The position numbers and the translations under genes are program-made. From the NCBI RefSeq assembly GCF_000426665.1, contig NZ_AUFU01000001.1, forward strand, positions 496,001 through 560,000: DNA of 64,000 nucleotides, read 5' to 3'. Each line of letters opens with the position of its first letter. The first letter of the stretch is position 1. Below are positions 26,322-34,328 of this stretch, piece after piece. The notes beneath the pieces are model-generated. The model had not been told where the DNA came from. It did not search any database and saw only the letters and a program-made list of their open reading frames with translations. Source of the DNA: Centipeda artemidis DSM 19719 (GTDB taxonomy: Bacteria; Bacillota; Negativicutes; Selenomonadales; Selenomonadaceae).

Positions 26322-28484
26322 ATGAAAGATGAGATTTTCAGTGTGCTCCAGCGGGTTGGCCGCAGCTTCATGCTGCCCGTCGCTATTCTGCCGATCGCAG
26401 GCATCCTGCTCGGCATCGGCGCGTCGTTCACCAACCCCACGACGATAGAGACGTACGGTCTCGGCGGCATCCTCGGAAGCGGTACGGCGCTGCACTCCCT
26501 GCTCACCATCATGGCGAGCGCGGGCAGCACCATCTTCGGCAATCTGCCGATCATCTTCGCCGTCGGCGTCGCCATCGGCATGGCAAAGGCGGAAAAGGAG
26601 GTCGCCGCGCTCTCCGCGATGATCGCGTTCTTCGTCATGCACTCCGCGTGCAACGCTATGCTGAAGCTTGGCGGGCAGATTCTGCCGGACGGGAGCATCG
26701 CGCCGCATGTGCTCGAAGGCACGATCGCGGCGTCCTGCGGCATCATGTCGTTCCAGATGGGCGTCTTCGGCGGCATCATCGTCGGTATCGGCGTCGCGTG
26801 GCTGCACAATAAGTACCACAAGATCGTCCTGCCGAATGCGCTCTCCTTCTTCGGCGGATCGCGCTTCGTCCCGATCATCTCGACGGTGGTCTTTCTCTTT
26901 GTCGGTATCGCCATGTACTTCATCTGGCCGCTCGCCCAGCAGGGCATCTTCGCCCTCGGCGGTCTCGTTACGGGGACGGGCTACATCGGTACGCTCATCT
27001 TCGGCATCATCAAGCGCGCGCTCATTCCGTTCGGTCTTCACCACGTCTTCTACCTCCCCTTCTGGCAGACGGGTGTCGGCGGCTCCATGATGATCGACGG
27101 ACAACTCATCCAGGGTGGTCAGAACATCTTCTTCGCGCAGCTCGCCTCCCCGAATGTCGTTCATTTCAGCGCCGATGCGACGCGCTACTTCTCGGGCGAG
27201 TTCATCTTCATGATCTTCGGTCTGCCGGGCGCGGCGCTCGCCATGTACCATACGGCGCGCCCCGAAAAGAAAAAAGTCGCGGGCGGTCTCCTGCTCTCGG
27301 CAGCACTCACCTGTATGCTCACGGGCATCACCGAGCCGATCGAGTTCTCCTTCCTCTTCGTCGCACCCGCCCTCTTTGCCGTGCAGGTCGCGCTCGCAGG
27401 CGCTGCGTACATGATCGCGCACATGCTGAACATCGCGGTCGGACTCACATTCTCCGGCGGGCTGCTCGACTTTTTCATCTTCGGCATATTGCAGGGCGAG
27501 GACAAAACGAGCTGGATGTACGTCATCCCCGTCGGCATCGTCTACTTCTTCCTCTACTATTTCATCTTCCGTTGGATGATCACGCATTTCAACTTCAAGA
27601 CCCCCGGACGTGAGGACGACGACGAGGAGACAAGGCTCTTCACGAAGGCGGACTACAAGGCACGCGAGGGCGGCAGTGCGGCATCGGGCGACGCGCCCAC
27701 GGCGGACGAAAAGAGTGCGGCGATTGCGCGCGGGCTCGGCAGCAAGCACAACATCACCTCCGTCGACTGCTGTGCGACGCGCCTGCGCTGCTCAGTCGCC
27801 GACGCCTCACTCGTCAATGAAAAACTGCTCAAGGCGACGGGCGCCGTCGGCGTCATCGTCAAGGGCACGGGCGTACAGGTCATCTACGGGCCGCAGGTCG
27901 CCGTCATCAAGTCGAACCTCGAGACCTATCTGATGACCGCCCCGGAGGTCGAGCCGGAACCGGATGCCGCGCCCGCGCCTGTAGAGAGCGCGACGCCCGC
28001 AGCAGAAAAAACCGCCGCCCCCGCGGCAAATGCGGGCAGGCATACGCTCTGCGCGCCCGTCACGGGGACGGTGCATCCCATCACCGAAGCCCCCGACGAA
28101 GCCTTCGCGGGCAAGATGATGGGCGACGGCTACTTCATCTATCCGAGCGTCGGCGAGGTCGTCGCCCCTGCGGACGGCGAAGTCGTCTTTGTCTTTGACA
28201 CGAAGCACGCCATCGGTATGAAGAGCGCGGACGGCACGGAATACCTGCTCCACATCGGCGTCGATACCGTCGCGCTCGGCGGCAAGGGATTCGAAGTCTT
28301 TGTCGAATCCGGACAGCAGGTGAAAAAGGGAGATAAGCTCATGACGTTCGACATCGATTACATCAAAGAGAACGCCAAATCCGACGCGTGTCTCGTCATC
28401 TTCACGGGACTCGGCGAAGGACAGTCCATCACCATGGAAGCCTCAGGCGAAGTGAAGGCGCTCGATCCCGTCGCGTCGTTCTGA
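26322..28484 (+). CDS. PTS transporter subunit IICBA, glucose/N-acetylglucosamine type
   Basis: Single-chain phosphotransferase permease, 720 residues from MKDEIFSVLQRVGRSFMLPV. The IIC domain occupies about 1-400 (GIITEPIEFSFLF region seen as TGITEPIEFSFLFVAPALF). IIB has the phosphocysteine in SVDCCATRLRCSV, and after an Ala/Pro/Glu linker the C-terminal IIA has the phosphohistidine context YLLHIGVDTVALGGKGF. Domain order C-B-A is complete, so it needs only EI and HPr. Glucose or GlcNAc is the likely substrate; the two cannot be separated by eye. Ribosome-binding site AAAGGGG precedes the ATG. Confidence 0.92.
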   Translation: MKDEIFSVLQRVGRSFMLPVAILPIAGILLGIGASFTNPTTIETYGLGGILGSGTALHSLLTIMASAGSTIFGNLPIIFAVGVAIGMAKAEKEVAALSAMIAFFVMHSACNAMLKLGGQILPDGSIAPHVLEGTIAASCGIMSFQMGVFGGIIVGIGVAWLHNKYHKIVLPNALSFFGGSRFVPIISTVVFLFVGIAMYFIWPLAQQGIFALGGLVTGTGYIGTLIFGIIKRALIPFGLHHVFYLPFWQTGVGGSMMIDGQLIQGGQNIFFAQLASPNVVHFSADATRYFSGEFIFMIFGLPGAALAMYHTARPEKKKVAGGLLLSAALTCMLTGITEPIEFSFLFVAPALFAVQVALAGAAYMIAHMLNIAVGLTFSGGLLDFFIFGILQGEDKTSWMYVIPVGIVYFFLYYFIFRWMITHFNFKTPGREDDDEETRLFTKADYKAREGGSAASGDAPTADEKSAAIARGLGSKHNITSVDCCATRLRCSVADASLVNEKLLKATGAVGVIVKGTGVQVIYGPQVAVIKSNLETYLMTAPEVEPEPDAAPAPVESATPAAEKTAAPAANAGRHTLCAPVTGTVHPITEAPDEAFAGKMMGDGYFIYPSVGEVVAPADGEVVFVFDTKHAIGMKSADGTEYLLHIGVDTVALGGKGFEVFVESGQQVKKGDKLMTFDIDYIKENAKSDACLVIFTGLGEGQSITMEASGEVKALDPVASF

Positions 28485-28497
28485 TCGTCATACGACA

Positions 28498-28541
28498 GAG
28501 CCCCCACGGCGATGCAAATGCATCGCCGTGGGGGCTCTTTT
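28498..28541 (+). terminator. strong terminator after the IICBA gene
   Basis: Long perfect inverted repeat GAGCCCCCACGGCGATGCA / TGCATCGCCGTGGGGGCTC followed by TTTTC; it also protects the convergent regulator gene. Confidence 0.93.
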
Positions 28542-28565
28542 CTTGTGCAGAAATACATAAGACGT

Positions 28566-30458
28566 TCAGTCCAGCACACATGCGTCATCCGAGAGTGCGG
28601 AGAAAATGGCAATCATATTCTCAAACGTCTGCTGTTTGATCAGACGACGCACGATTGTCTTGTTGGTCAAAAACCGGCTGATCATCTTATAAAAAAGCGG
28701 CAGATTACGATCACCTCCGACCTTCATAGAGAGCAGGAAAATGATCTGCACATCCTCTTGATCCCATGGAATAGGTGTATCCAATATGCCGATAACCACC
28801 AGGCTCCGCTCTCCAAGCGGCCGATCCGGATGCGGGGTTGCCACGCCGTTGCCGAGTGCAGTTCCACCGATGCGCTCTCTTTGCAGCACATGCTCATAGA
28901 AGTCTTCGGGAATGGTTTCGTGTGCGGCAGCCTTTCGGCACATCTGCCGCAGCGCATCCTCTTTTCCACCGGCTGACATGTGGGGCAGAAACAGCGCTTG
29001 AGAAAAATAGCCCAGAAGCGTTTTTTGCTGCTCCCGCTTCAGGTGTTCCCGGATATCCTGATCCTTATTCCACGGGAAGCCGTGCCCCAGCTCAATGACA
29101 GGGATGGGAAGCTCTTTTTTGATGGGGGTTGTAGAGAGAATATAATCGGCAGTCTCCAGATCTCTATCGATGAAATCTGCCGACTCGTACATGCCGACCA
29201 CATTGAGGTGTTTTCCGTAGGCATCTTTGATTTTATAGGCCAACAATGCCGCCGCACTTTTTCCTGTTCCGCAGACGATCAGGACATTTTTTCTGCGCTG
29301 CGCCCTGCTGCGTTCCAACGCCACATGGAAATAGAGCGCAATGTACCCCGTCTCGTCAGCCGGTATCTCCTTCTCGTACTTTCTTTGCAGTACGCCGCAG
29401 GCGACGTTTGCCATCTCGTATGCGAGCGGTTCGGTTTCACGGATCTCCTGCATCATAGGGTTGTCGAGCGGCATATCGTAGAGAAGACGCGTACGCATAG
29501 GGATCAAATGCGTGTAGAGACCGGCGATCAGCTCAAAGTCATGAGAAAAATTATAGCAGAATACATTTTCCACGGACTGCAGCATCTGCCTGACCAGCTC
29601 GTAGCTTTCGGACGCAGCGAGCGAGACCTGCTTCCATGAAATGATCTTCTTGCATTCCAAATGCAGCAGGATGTACTGATATTCGCTCCGGGTAAACCGT
29701 ATACCGTATGCCTCCGCCAATACGGAGCTCACATCCTTTGCAAGTCCGCATACCTGTGGGTCGGCAGGTTCATGGCGCAGGAGTTCCCGCGCGACCTCCC
29801 GTCCGAGTCGGATCCTGCAAATTGAAACGTACATATGCAGAACAAAGCTCTGGAACGAATACGCCGCCATGCGATATGCATGCCGGCGGAAAATATCCTG
29901 CAGCAATATCGCCAGCTTTTGAATATTCTCGCTCAAAAATTCCCCGTCGTTTGCAATCATATTCCGACCAAGCTTCGCCATACACCGGCGGATATTCTTT
30001 TCCGTTCCGGCGATATGCAGCCCCGCATACGGTTGATGCAAGAGCTGCAGATCATAATGGCTCAGGATCGGGCGGATCATACGGAGATCTTTCTTGAGTG
30101 TCGAGCGGCTGACGTGCAGCATATCGCAAAGATCATCACTTTTGACACCCGCATCGTTCTGAAGAAGTACCCGGATGATCTTGTTGATACGGGACTCTGC
30201 GGTCTCACCTCGAAGTGTGCCATCCGCTTCCAGCGCATCCAAAAAACTGAGGAACCGGGTGCGATCCGTCACCGCCAGTTTCACCCCGTGATAAGGTCTC
30301 GCCTCAAGCTGTGCGCCATGCGGGAGCATCATCCGGTTCAGCTGCAGAATGTCATCGTAGATCGTCCGCGTGGAGACACCAAGAGCCTCGGCGAGTTCCT
30401 TGTAAGTGATGCGCTCATTCTCGGGCATGAGAAGGATGAGCTGCAGCCATCGATCCAT
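28566..30458 (-). CDS. PRD-domain transcriptional regulator with PTS IIB- and IIA-like domains (MtlR/LicR type)
   Basis: A PTS-controlled activator, 630 residues from MDRWLQLILLMPEN (AGGAGG eight bases upstream). N-terminal HTH (YKELAEALGVSTRTIYDDI), a second HTH-like segment, two PRD domains in the middle, an EIIB-like domain with a cysteine in NVLIVCGTGKSAAALLAYKI, and a C-terminal EIIA-like domain with histidine in GNGVATPHPDRPLGE. Phosphorylation at PRD histidines and the IIA/IIB sites would report sugar flux. It is divergent from the fructose-type IIA-IIBC operon, which it most likely controls through the palindrome at 30597-30617. Confidence 0.9.
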   Translation of the reverse strand: MDRWLQLILLMPENERITYKELAEALGVSTRTIYDDILQLNRMMLPHGAQLEARPYHGVKLAVTDRTRFLSFLDALEADGTLRGETAESRINKIIRVLLQNDAGVKSDDLCDMLHVSRSTLKKDLRMIRPILSHYDLQLLHQPYAGLHIAGTEKNIRRCMAKLGRNMIANDGEFLSENIQKLAILLQDIFRRHAYRMAAYSFQSFVLHMYVSICRIRLGREVARELLRHEPADPQVCGLAKDVSSVLAEAYGIRFTRSEYQYILLHLECKKIISWKQVSLAASESYELVRQMLQSVENVFCYNFSHDFELIAGLYTHLIPMRTRLLYDMPLDNPMMQEIRETEPLAYEMANVACGVLQRKYEKEIPADETGYIALYFHVALERSRAQRRKNVLIVCGTGKSAAALLAYKIKDAYGKHLNVVGMYESADFIDRDLETADYILSTTPIKKELPIPVIELGHGFPWNKDQDIREHLKREQQKTLLGYFSQALFLPHMSAGGKEDALRQMCRKAAAHETIPEDFYEHVLQRERIGGTALGNGVATPHPDRPLGERSLVVIGILDTPIPWDQEDVQIIFLLSMKVGGDRNLPLFYKMISRFLTNKTIVRRLIKQQTFENMIAIFSALSDDACVLD

Positions 30459-30596
30459 AAGCGTATCCTCCTGTCTTGTCATAGCTGCCGCGCCGCGCAG
30501 ACGCGTCCCTCCCCCACCTCATTATAGCCGAAAATCCGCCGCTGTAAACCCGTAGACCCTTCCGCCATTCCTCCGCCACATACGCAGCGATCTCGT

Positions 30597-30617
30597 CTGC
30601 GGCATAATATGCCGCAG
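30597..30617. promoter_or_regulatory. Palindromic operator candidate
   Basis: CTGCGGCAT and ATGCCGCAG are perfect 9-bp arms around AAT, in the divergent spacer between the PRD regulator and the fructose-type PTS operon. A -10-like TATACT follows at 30649-30654, so the palindrome sits about 32 bases upstream of it, suitable for an activator site. Confidence 0.5.
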
Positions 30618-30714
30618 TTTAGAGACTGGATGTTTCCGCATTCAATGGTATACTGATTTCTATAAGATCCGGCGGCAGGATACCGGAATGTAGTCAGGAA
30701 AGGAGTGATATGCT

Positions 30715-31173
30715 TTGTTTGACGAGAAACGAATTATTTTGCTCACAGAGCCGCTTGCGACAAAAGAGGAGGTCATCCGACATTTAACGCACATGGAGAA
30801 CGACTGCGTGCTGGATGCGGATCTCTACGAGCAGGCTGTCAGCAACAGAGAGGTGTCGTTTACCACCTACACGATCGACGGCGTAGCCATACCGCACGCC
30901 AAATCAAGCGCCGTAGAGACGCCGTTTGTTTCCTTTGCGCGCTTGAAAGCTCCTATCCCTTGGGGGACGGAACCCGGCGAAGACGCTCGGATGGTCTTCC
31001 TCATCGGTGTTCCGGAGGCTGCCGGAGGCACCGACACCAATCTTCATTTGAAGATCCTGGCGGCACTCAGCAAAAAGCTGATGCACGCATCATTTCGGCA
31101 TCGGCTGGAAGAAGCATCTTCGACGAAAGAACTCTATCAAATTCTGCAGGAAATTGAGGAGGAACTAAAATGA
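30715..31173 (+). CDS. PTS IIA component, fructose/mannitol family
   Basis: A 152-residue phosphocarrier. The active histidine lies in GVAIPHAKSSAVETP, and FLIGVPEAAGGTDTNLHLK is typical of the PTS_EIIA_2 family. The start is a TTG at 30715, nine bases after GGAG; the nearby ATG at 30710 is in another frame that stops early. The 3' end overlaps the IIBC start (ATGA), so phosphate passes from this IIA to the IIB fused in the next protein. Confidence 0.92.
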   Translation: MFDEKRIILLTEPLATKEEVIRHLTHMENDCVLDADLYEQAVSNREVSFTTYTIDGVAIPHAKSSAVETPFVSFARLKAPIPWGTEPGEDARMVFLIGVPEAAGGTDTNLHLKILAALSKKLMHASFRHRLEEASSTKELYQILQEIEEELK

Positions 31174-32546
31174 AAATCGTAGCGGTATCCGCCTGCACGG
31201 CCGGCATTGCCCATACCTATATGGCACAGGAGGCCATCGAACAGGAATGCAAAAAGCGCGGGATCGACTGCAAGGTCGAAACGCAGGGCGGCATGGGCAT
31301 CGGCAACGAACTCACACAGGCAGAAATCGACGCGGCGGACGTCGTCATCCTTGCCGTGGCAGTCAGCGTCGAGATGAGCGAGCGCTTCGACGCGAAGCGC
31401 GATGCGGGGAAGATTCTGGACGTCAGCCCTTCGGAAGCGATCAAAAATACGGCGGGGCTCATCGATCGCGCCGAAAATATAGCGACGGCAGAAAAGCAGC
31501 ACACGAACCTTGGTGCGGAACTCTTTCGCTATTTCAACACGGGTATTTCCTATTTCCTCCCCGTCATTATTGCGGGCGGTATGCTGTTCTCCTTCACACT
31601 GATTACGGGACATGTCGAAGACGGGCGCATTGTTCCCAGCAGCCCGTTCTGGCAAAACGTATATGACCTTGGGATGGCCGGCTTTTCCATGATGGTTCCC
31701 GTGCTGTGCGCATATATCGCCTATGCCATTGGCAGCAAAGCAGCCATTGCCCCGGGCTTTATTCTCGGCCATGCTGCCAATACGCCAATGGGTGAGTCTC
31801 ACATTGCGACCGGCTTTCTCGGCGCCCTGATCCTGGGGTTCCTTGTCGGTTATCTCGTCCGATGGACGAAAAAGCTGCCCGTACCGGCACTTCTGCAGCC
31901 GATGATGCCGACATTCCTCGTGCCGCTCTTTACGACGCTGATCCTCGGTCTGTTTTACATCTATATCCTAACCATTCCGCTGAATGCATTCGTCCAGTTC
32001 ATGATTCAGTGCATGTATCAGCTGAACGGAACGAGTGCGATGGCACTAGGGCTTGGCATCGGTCTGCTCGCAGCGGCCGACTTTGGCGGTGCGTGCAGCA
32101 AGGCAGCCACAGCCTTTACACTGGCGCTCATGGCGGAAGGAATCCTCGGGCCGAACGGTGTCTTCCGTATGTGCTGCGCGATTCCCCCGCTCGGTATGGG
32201 ACTCGCTTCGTTCCTACTGCGCAGCCGCTTCGATGCCGCCGACAGGCAGCTCGGCATATCCGCGCTCTTTCTTTCCTCTGCCGGCATTACGGAAGGAGCG
32301 ATCCCCTTCGCCGGAAAGGATTTTCGACGGACATGGATCGCCTGTGCAGTCGGAACCTCCATTGCCGGCGCCGTCGGCATGATGCACGGCATAACGTCCA
32401 TCGTCGCATTCGGAGGTATTGTCGCCATTACGGGTGTCGTGGACGGAAAGCTTTGGTATGTGCTGGATATGCTGCTGGGTGCCGGCATTATCGTCCTGAT
32501 CCTCTTCCTGTGGAAGCCCAAACTCGACGCAGAAACAACACACTAA
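31170..32546 (+). CDS. PTS IIBC components, fructose family
   Basis: Permease of 458 residues. The N-terminal IIB domain (about 1-100) has the phosphocysteine in VSACTAGIAHTYMAQEA, typical of fructose-type IIB. A linker leads into a IIC domain of eight or more membrane segments (GISYFLPVIIAGGMLFSF, AIAPGFILGHAANTPMGES, ITEGAIPFAGKDFRR). Paired with the IIA gene upstream by a four-base overlap. The sugar could be fructose or a related hexose such as mannosylglycerate or 2-O-alpha-mannosyl compounds; this cannot be told by eye. Confidence 0.93.
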   Translation: MKIVAVSACTAGIAHTYMAQEAIEQECKKRGIDCKVETQGGMGIGNELTQAEIDAADVVILAVAVSVEMSERFDAKRDAGKILDVSPSEAIKNTAGLIDRAENIATAEKQHTNLGAELFRYFNTGISYFLPVIIAGGMLFSFTLITGHVEDGRIVPSSPFWQNVYDLGMAGFSMMVPVLCAYIAYAIGSKAAIAPGFILGHAANTPMGESHIATGFLGALILGFLVGYLVRWTKKLPVPALLQPMMPTFLVPLFTTLILGLFYIYILTIPLNAFVQFMIQCMYQLNGTSAMALGLGIGLLAAADFGGACSKAATAFTLALMAEGILGPNGVFRMCCAIPPLGMGLASFLLRSRFDAADRQLGISALFLSSAGITEGAIPFAGKDFRRTWIACAVGTSIAGAVGMMHGITSIVAFGGIVAITGVVDGKLWYVLDMLLGAGIIVLILFLWKPKLDAETTH

Positions 32547-32585
32547 CCGCCTCACGGCAGGAACATATTCCTGTATTGCAAGCCT

Positions 32586-32634
32586 AAATCAAACACGGAG
32601 ATGTTGTACATGACAACATCTCCGTGTTTGATTT
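32586..32634. terminator. bidirectional terminator-like inverted repeat
   Basis: AAATCAAACACGGAGATGTTG is mirrored by CAACATCTCCGTGTTTGATTT with a seven-base loop. It lies between the convergent PTS operon and the repeat C/rhodanese unit. Confidence 0.85.
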
Positions 32635-32650
32635 TACAATTAGAATACCG

Positions 32651-32819
32651 TGCGTCAAAATCCCGCGTCACGCCCCTTCTATAGGCAACACTAAGTGACG
32701 CGGAAGTTTGGATGCAGAACAAGGAACAAGAAAAATACAAGCGAAGGCGTAGTTAAAGAGCTACGTCGAGCGCAGTATTTTTCGCAGTGACACAGTTATG
32801 CGCCAAAATCCCGCGTCAC
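32651..32819 (-). repeat. Covarying structured repeat, locus C (after the rhodanese gene)
   Basis: The complete copy is at 32695-32819: outer arms GTGACGCGG.../...CCGCGTCAC, TTTGG/CCAAA, variable stem AAAAATAC/GTATTTTT (8 bp), inner hairpin GGCGTAG/CTACGTC. A second right-arm fragment (TCAAAATCCCGCGTCA, 32655-32670) precedes it. On the mRNA strand the rhodanese stop TAA is followed by GACG and then TGACGCGGG, the same junction as at pfkA. Confidence 0.8.
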
Positions 32820-32822
32820 GTC

Positions 32823-33233
32823 TTACTTTACGACCTCTCCATGCCAGTCCTTAATCCCCCCCATCTCAACGATATTCGTATACCCCATCTGCGCGAGCTT
32901 ATTCGACGCGGTCATGCTGCGCGCGCCGCTGCGGCAGTAGACGAAAATCATCTGCGCTTTGTCGGGGAGCTCGGCGGGGGGATTCGTCCCGATGGTATCG
33001 AGGGGAACATTGATCGCGTGCGGGATATGCCCTTCGGCGTATTCCTGCGGGGTTCTTACATCCACGATCAGATAGCCCGTCTCGCTCTCCATCATTTTCT
33101 GTGCCTCGTCCCCCGTGACGCGGCGAAATGCAGTCTGCCCGCCGTCGCTGCCTGTGGCGGCGGAGCTTTGTCCGCACCCAAATGCTGTGACCGCCGCCGC
33201 TGCGAGCAGAACTGCCGCAACAAATTTTTTCAT
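32823..33233 (-). CDS. Rhodanese-like domain lipoprotein
   Basis: A 136-residue exported protein. The signal peptide MKKFVAAVLLAAAAVTAFGC ends in a lipobox-like TAFGC, so it is probably lipid-anchored. A single rhodanese domain has IVDVRTPQEYAEGHIPHA and active-site loop VYCRSGARS with its cysteine, so it may transfer sulfane sulfur or act as a thiol redox protein outside the cytoplasm. It lies 45 bases downstream of the TauE/SafE gene, which fits a sulfur-compound theme. Confidence 0.9.
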   Translation of the reverse strand: MKKFVAAVLLAAAAVTAFGCGQSSAATGSDGGQTAFRRVTGDEAQKMMESETGYLIVDVRTPQEYAEGHIPHAINVPLDTIGTNPPAELPDKAQMIFVYCRSGARSMTASNKLAQMGYTNIVEMGGIKDWHGEVVK

Positions 33234-33278
33234 GTAAATTCTCCTTTGTATAAATTACGCGGCACAACCTGCCGCAGT

Positions 33279-34037
33279 CTACCGAAACAAAACCATAATC
33301 AAGCCGCCCACCGCGGGGAGCGCAACGATAAAGAACCTCAGGACGGCACGCGGAGCAAGGTGTGTCAGCTTTGCCCCAAAATATGAGCCGACGGAGAGCG
33401 CGACGAGCGTCTGCAAAAAGATCACAGGCTCGAACTGTCCATAGAGGAGGTAACCGATGCCTCCGCTGATGGAGATCGGGACGATGATCATCATGGTCGT
33501 CCCGATCGCCTGCAGGAGCGGCACGCCGAACACAACCATGAGCGCGATCTGAATGTACGCCGCCGAGCCGATGCCGAACGCGCCCGCAAGGATGCCGCAG
33601 ACGAGTCCGGTGAGACTGCCGTAGATATAAAGCGGGCGTCCGGTGAGGAGTTCGGCACGCACATGGATGTGCTGTTCGAGCCACGAGGATTGATAGATGC
33701 GCAGGTAGAGCAAAAATGCACTCGACTCGAGCATCAGCCCCGTGAAGAGGCTGAGGTTTCCTGATTCGATATGATTTGAAATCACTGCGCCGATGAGTGC
33801 GCCGACGAGTCCGCCTGCACCGATCACAAATCCCGTGCGCGGAACGACTTCGCCCTCACGGTAGTGGCTGACCGCACCCGAAAGCGTCGTGAACGCCATC
33901 GAACCGAGGGCAACGGCGAGCGCCTGATGGATCGGCACGCCAAATCCCACAACGAGCAGGGTGATGACAACGCCGCCCCCGCCCGCACCGACAAAACCGA
34001 TGATGCCGCCAAGAACGAGCATGGACAGGAAAAGCAT
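33279..34037 (-). CDS. TauE/SafE family sulfite/anion exporter-like permease
   Basis: A 252-residue membrane protein with about eight hydrophobic segments. The N-terminal GGIIGFVGAGGGGVVITLLV and the internal repeat GLVCGILAGAFGIGSAAYIQ carry the glycine-rich motif repeated in both halves of TauE/SafE proteins. These export sulfite, sulfoacetate or related anions. Context with the rhodanese lipoprotein favours a sulfur compound; the substrate is inferred only. Confidence 0.88.
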   Translation of the reverse strand: MLFLSMLVLGGIIGFVGAGGGGVVITLLVVGFGVPIHQALAVALGSMAFTTLSGAVSHYREGEVVPRTGFVIGAGGLVGALIGAVISNHIESGNLSLFTGLMLESSAFLLYLRIYQSSWLEQHIHVRAELLTGRPLYIYGSLTGLVCGILAGAFGIGSAAYIQIALMVVFGVPLLQAIGTTMMIIVPISISGGIGYLLYGQFEPVIFLQTLVALSVGSYFGAKLTHLAPRAVLRFFIVALPAVGGLIMVLFR

Positions 34038-34092
34038 ACATATCCCCCTACATACACAAAAGGAGCTGCAGAGCAGCTCCCGAATAGACGAA

Positions 34093-34167
34093 TGGTGACG
34101 CCTATGGGATTCGAACCCATGAACCCGCCGTGAGAGGGCGGTGTCTTAACCACTTGACGAAGGCGCC
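34093..34167 (-). tRNA. tRNA-Glu (CTC), copy 2
   Basis: 75 nt with encoded CCA, read on the minus strand. Acceptor GGCGCCT/AGGCGTC, anticodon loop CTCTCAC giving CTC (glutamate GAG), T arm CATGGGTTCGAATCCCATA. Identical to the tRNA six bases upstream. Confidence 0.94.
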
Positions 34168-34173
34168 GATTTT

Positions 34174-34248
34174 TGGTGACGCCTATGGGATTCGAACCCA
34201 TGAACCCGCCGTGAGAGGGCGGTGTCTTAACCACTTGACGAAGGCGCC
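34174..34248 (-). tRNA. tRNA-Glu (CTC), copy 1
   Basis: 75 nt, identical to copy 2, minus strand. It lies about 80 bases downstream of gltX, the gene for its cognate synthetase. The plus-strand repeat seen by eye at 34093-34248 is fully explained by these two tRNA genes. Confidence 0.94.
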
Positions 34249-34328
34249 ACATATGTCAACAGGAGATACTATAGCATAGAGATTGGCAAAAATCAAGCGT
34301 TTTTTCTTCGTTCCTCCCCCGCAGGAGC

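Noticed and set aside
34093-34248. Tandem 81-bp direct repeat
   Set aside because: Fully explained by two identical tRNA-Glu genes; not a CRISPR or satellite array.
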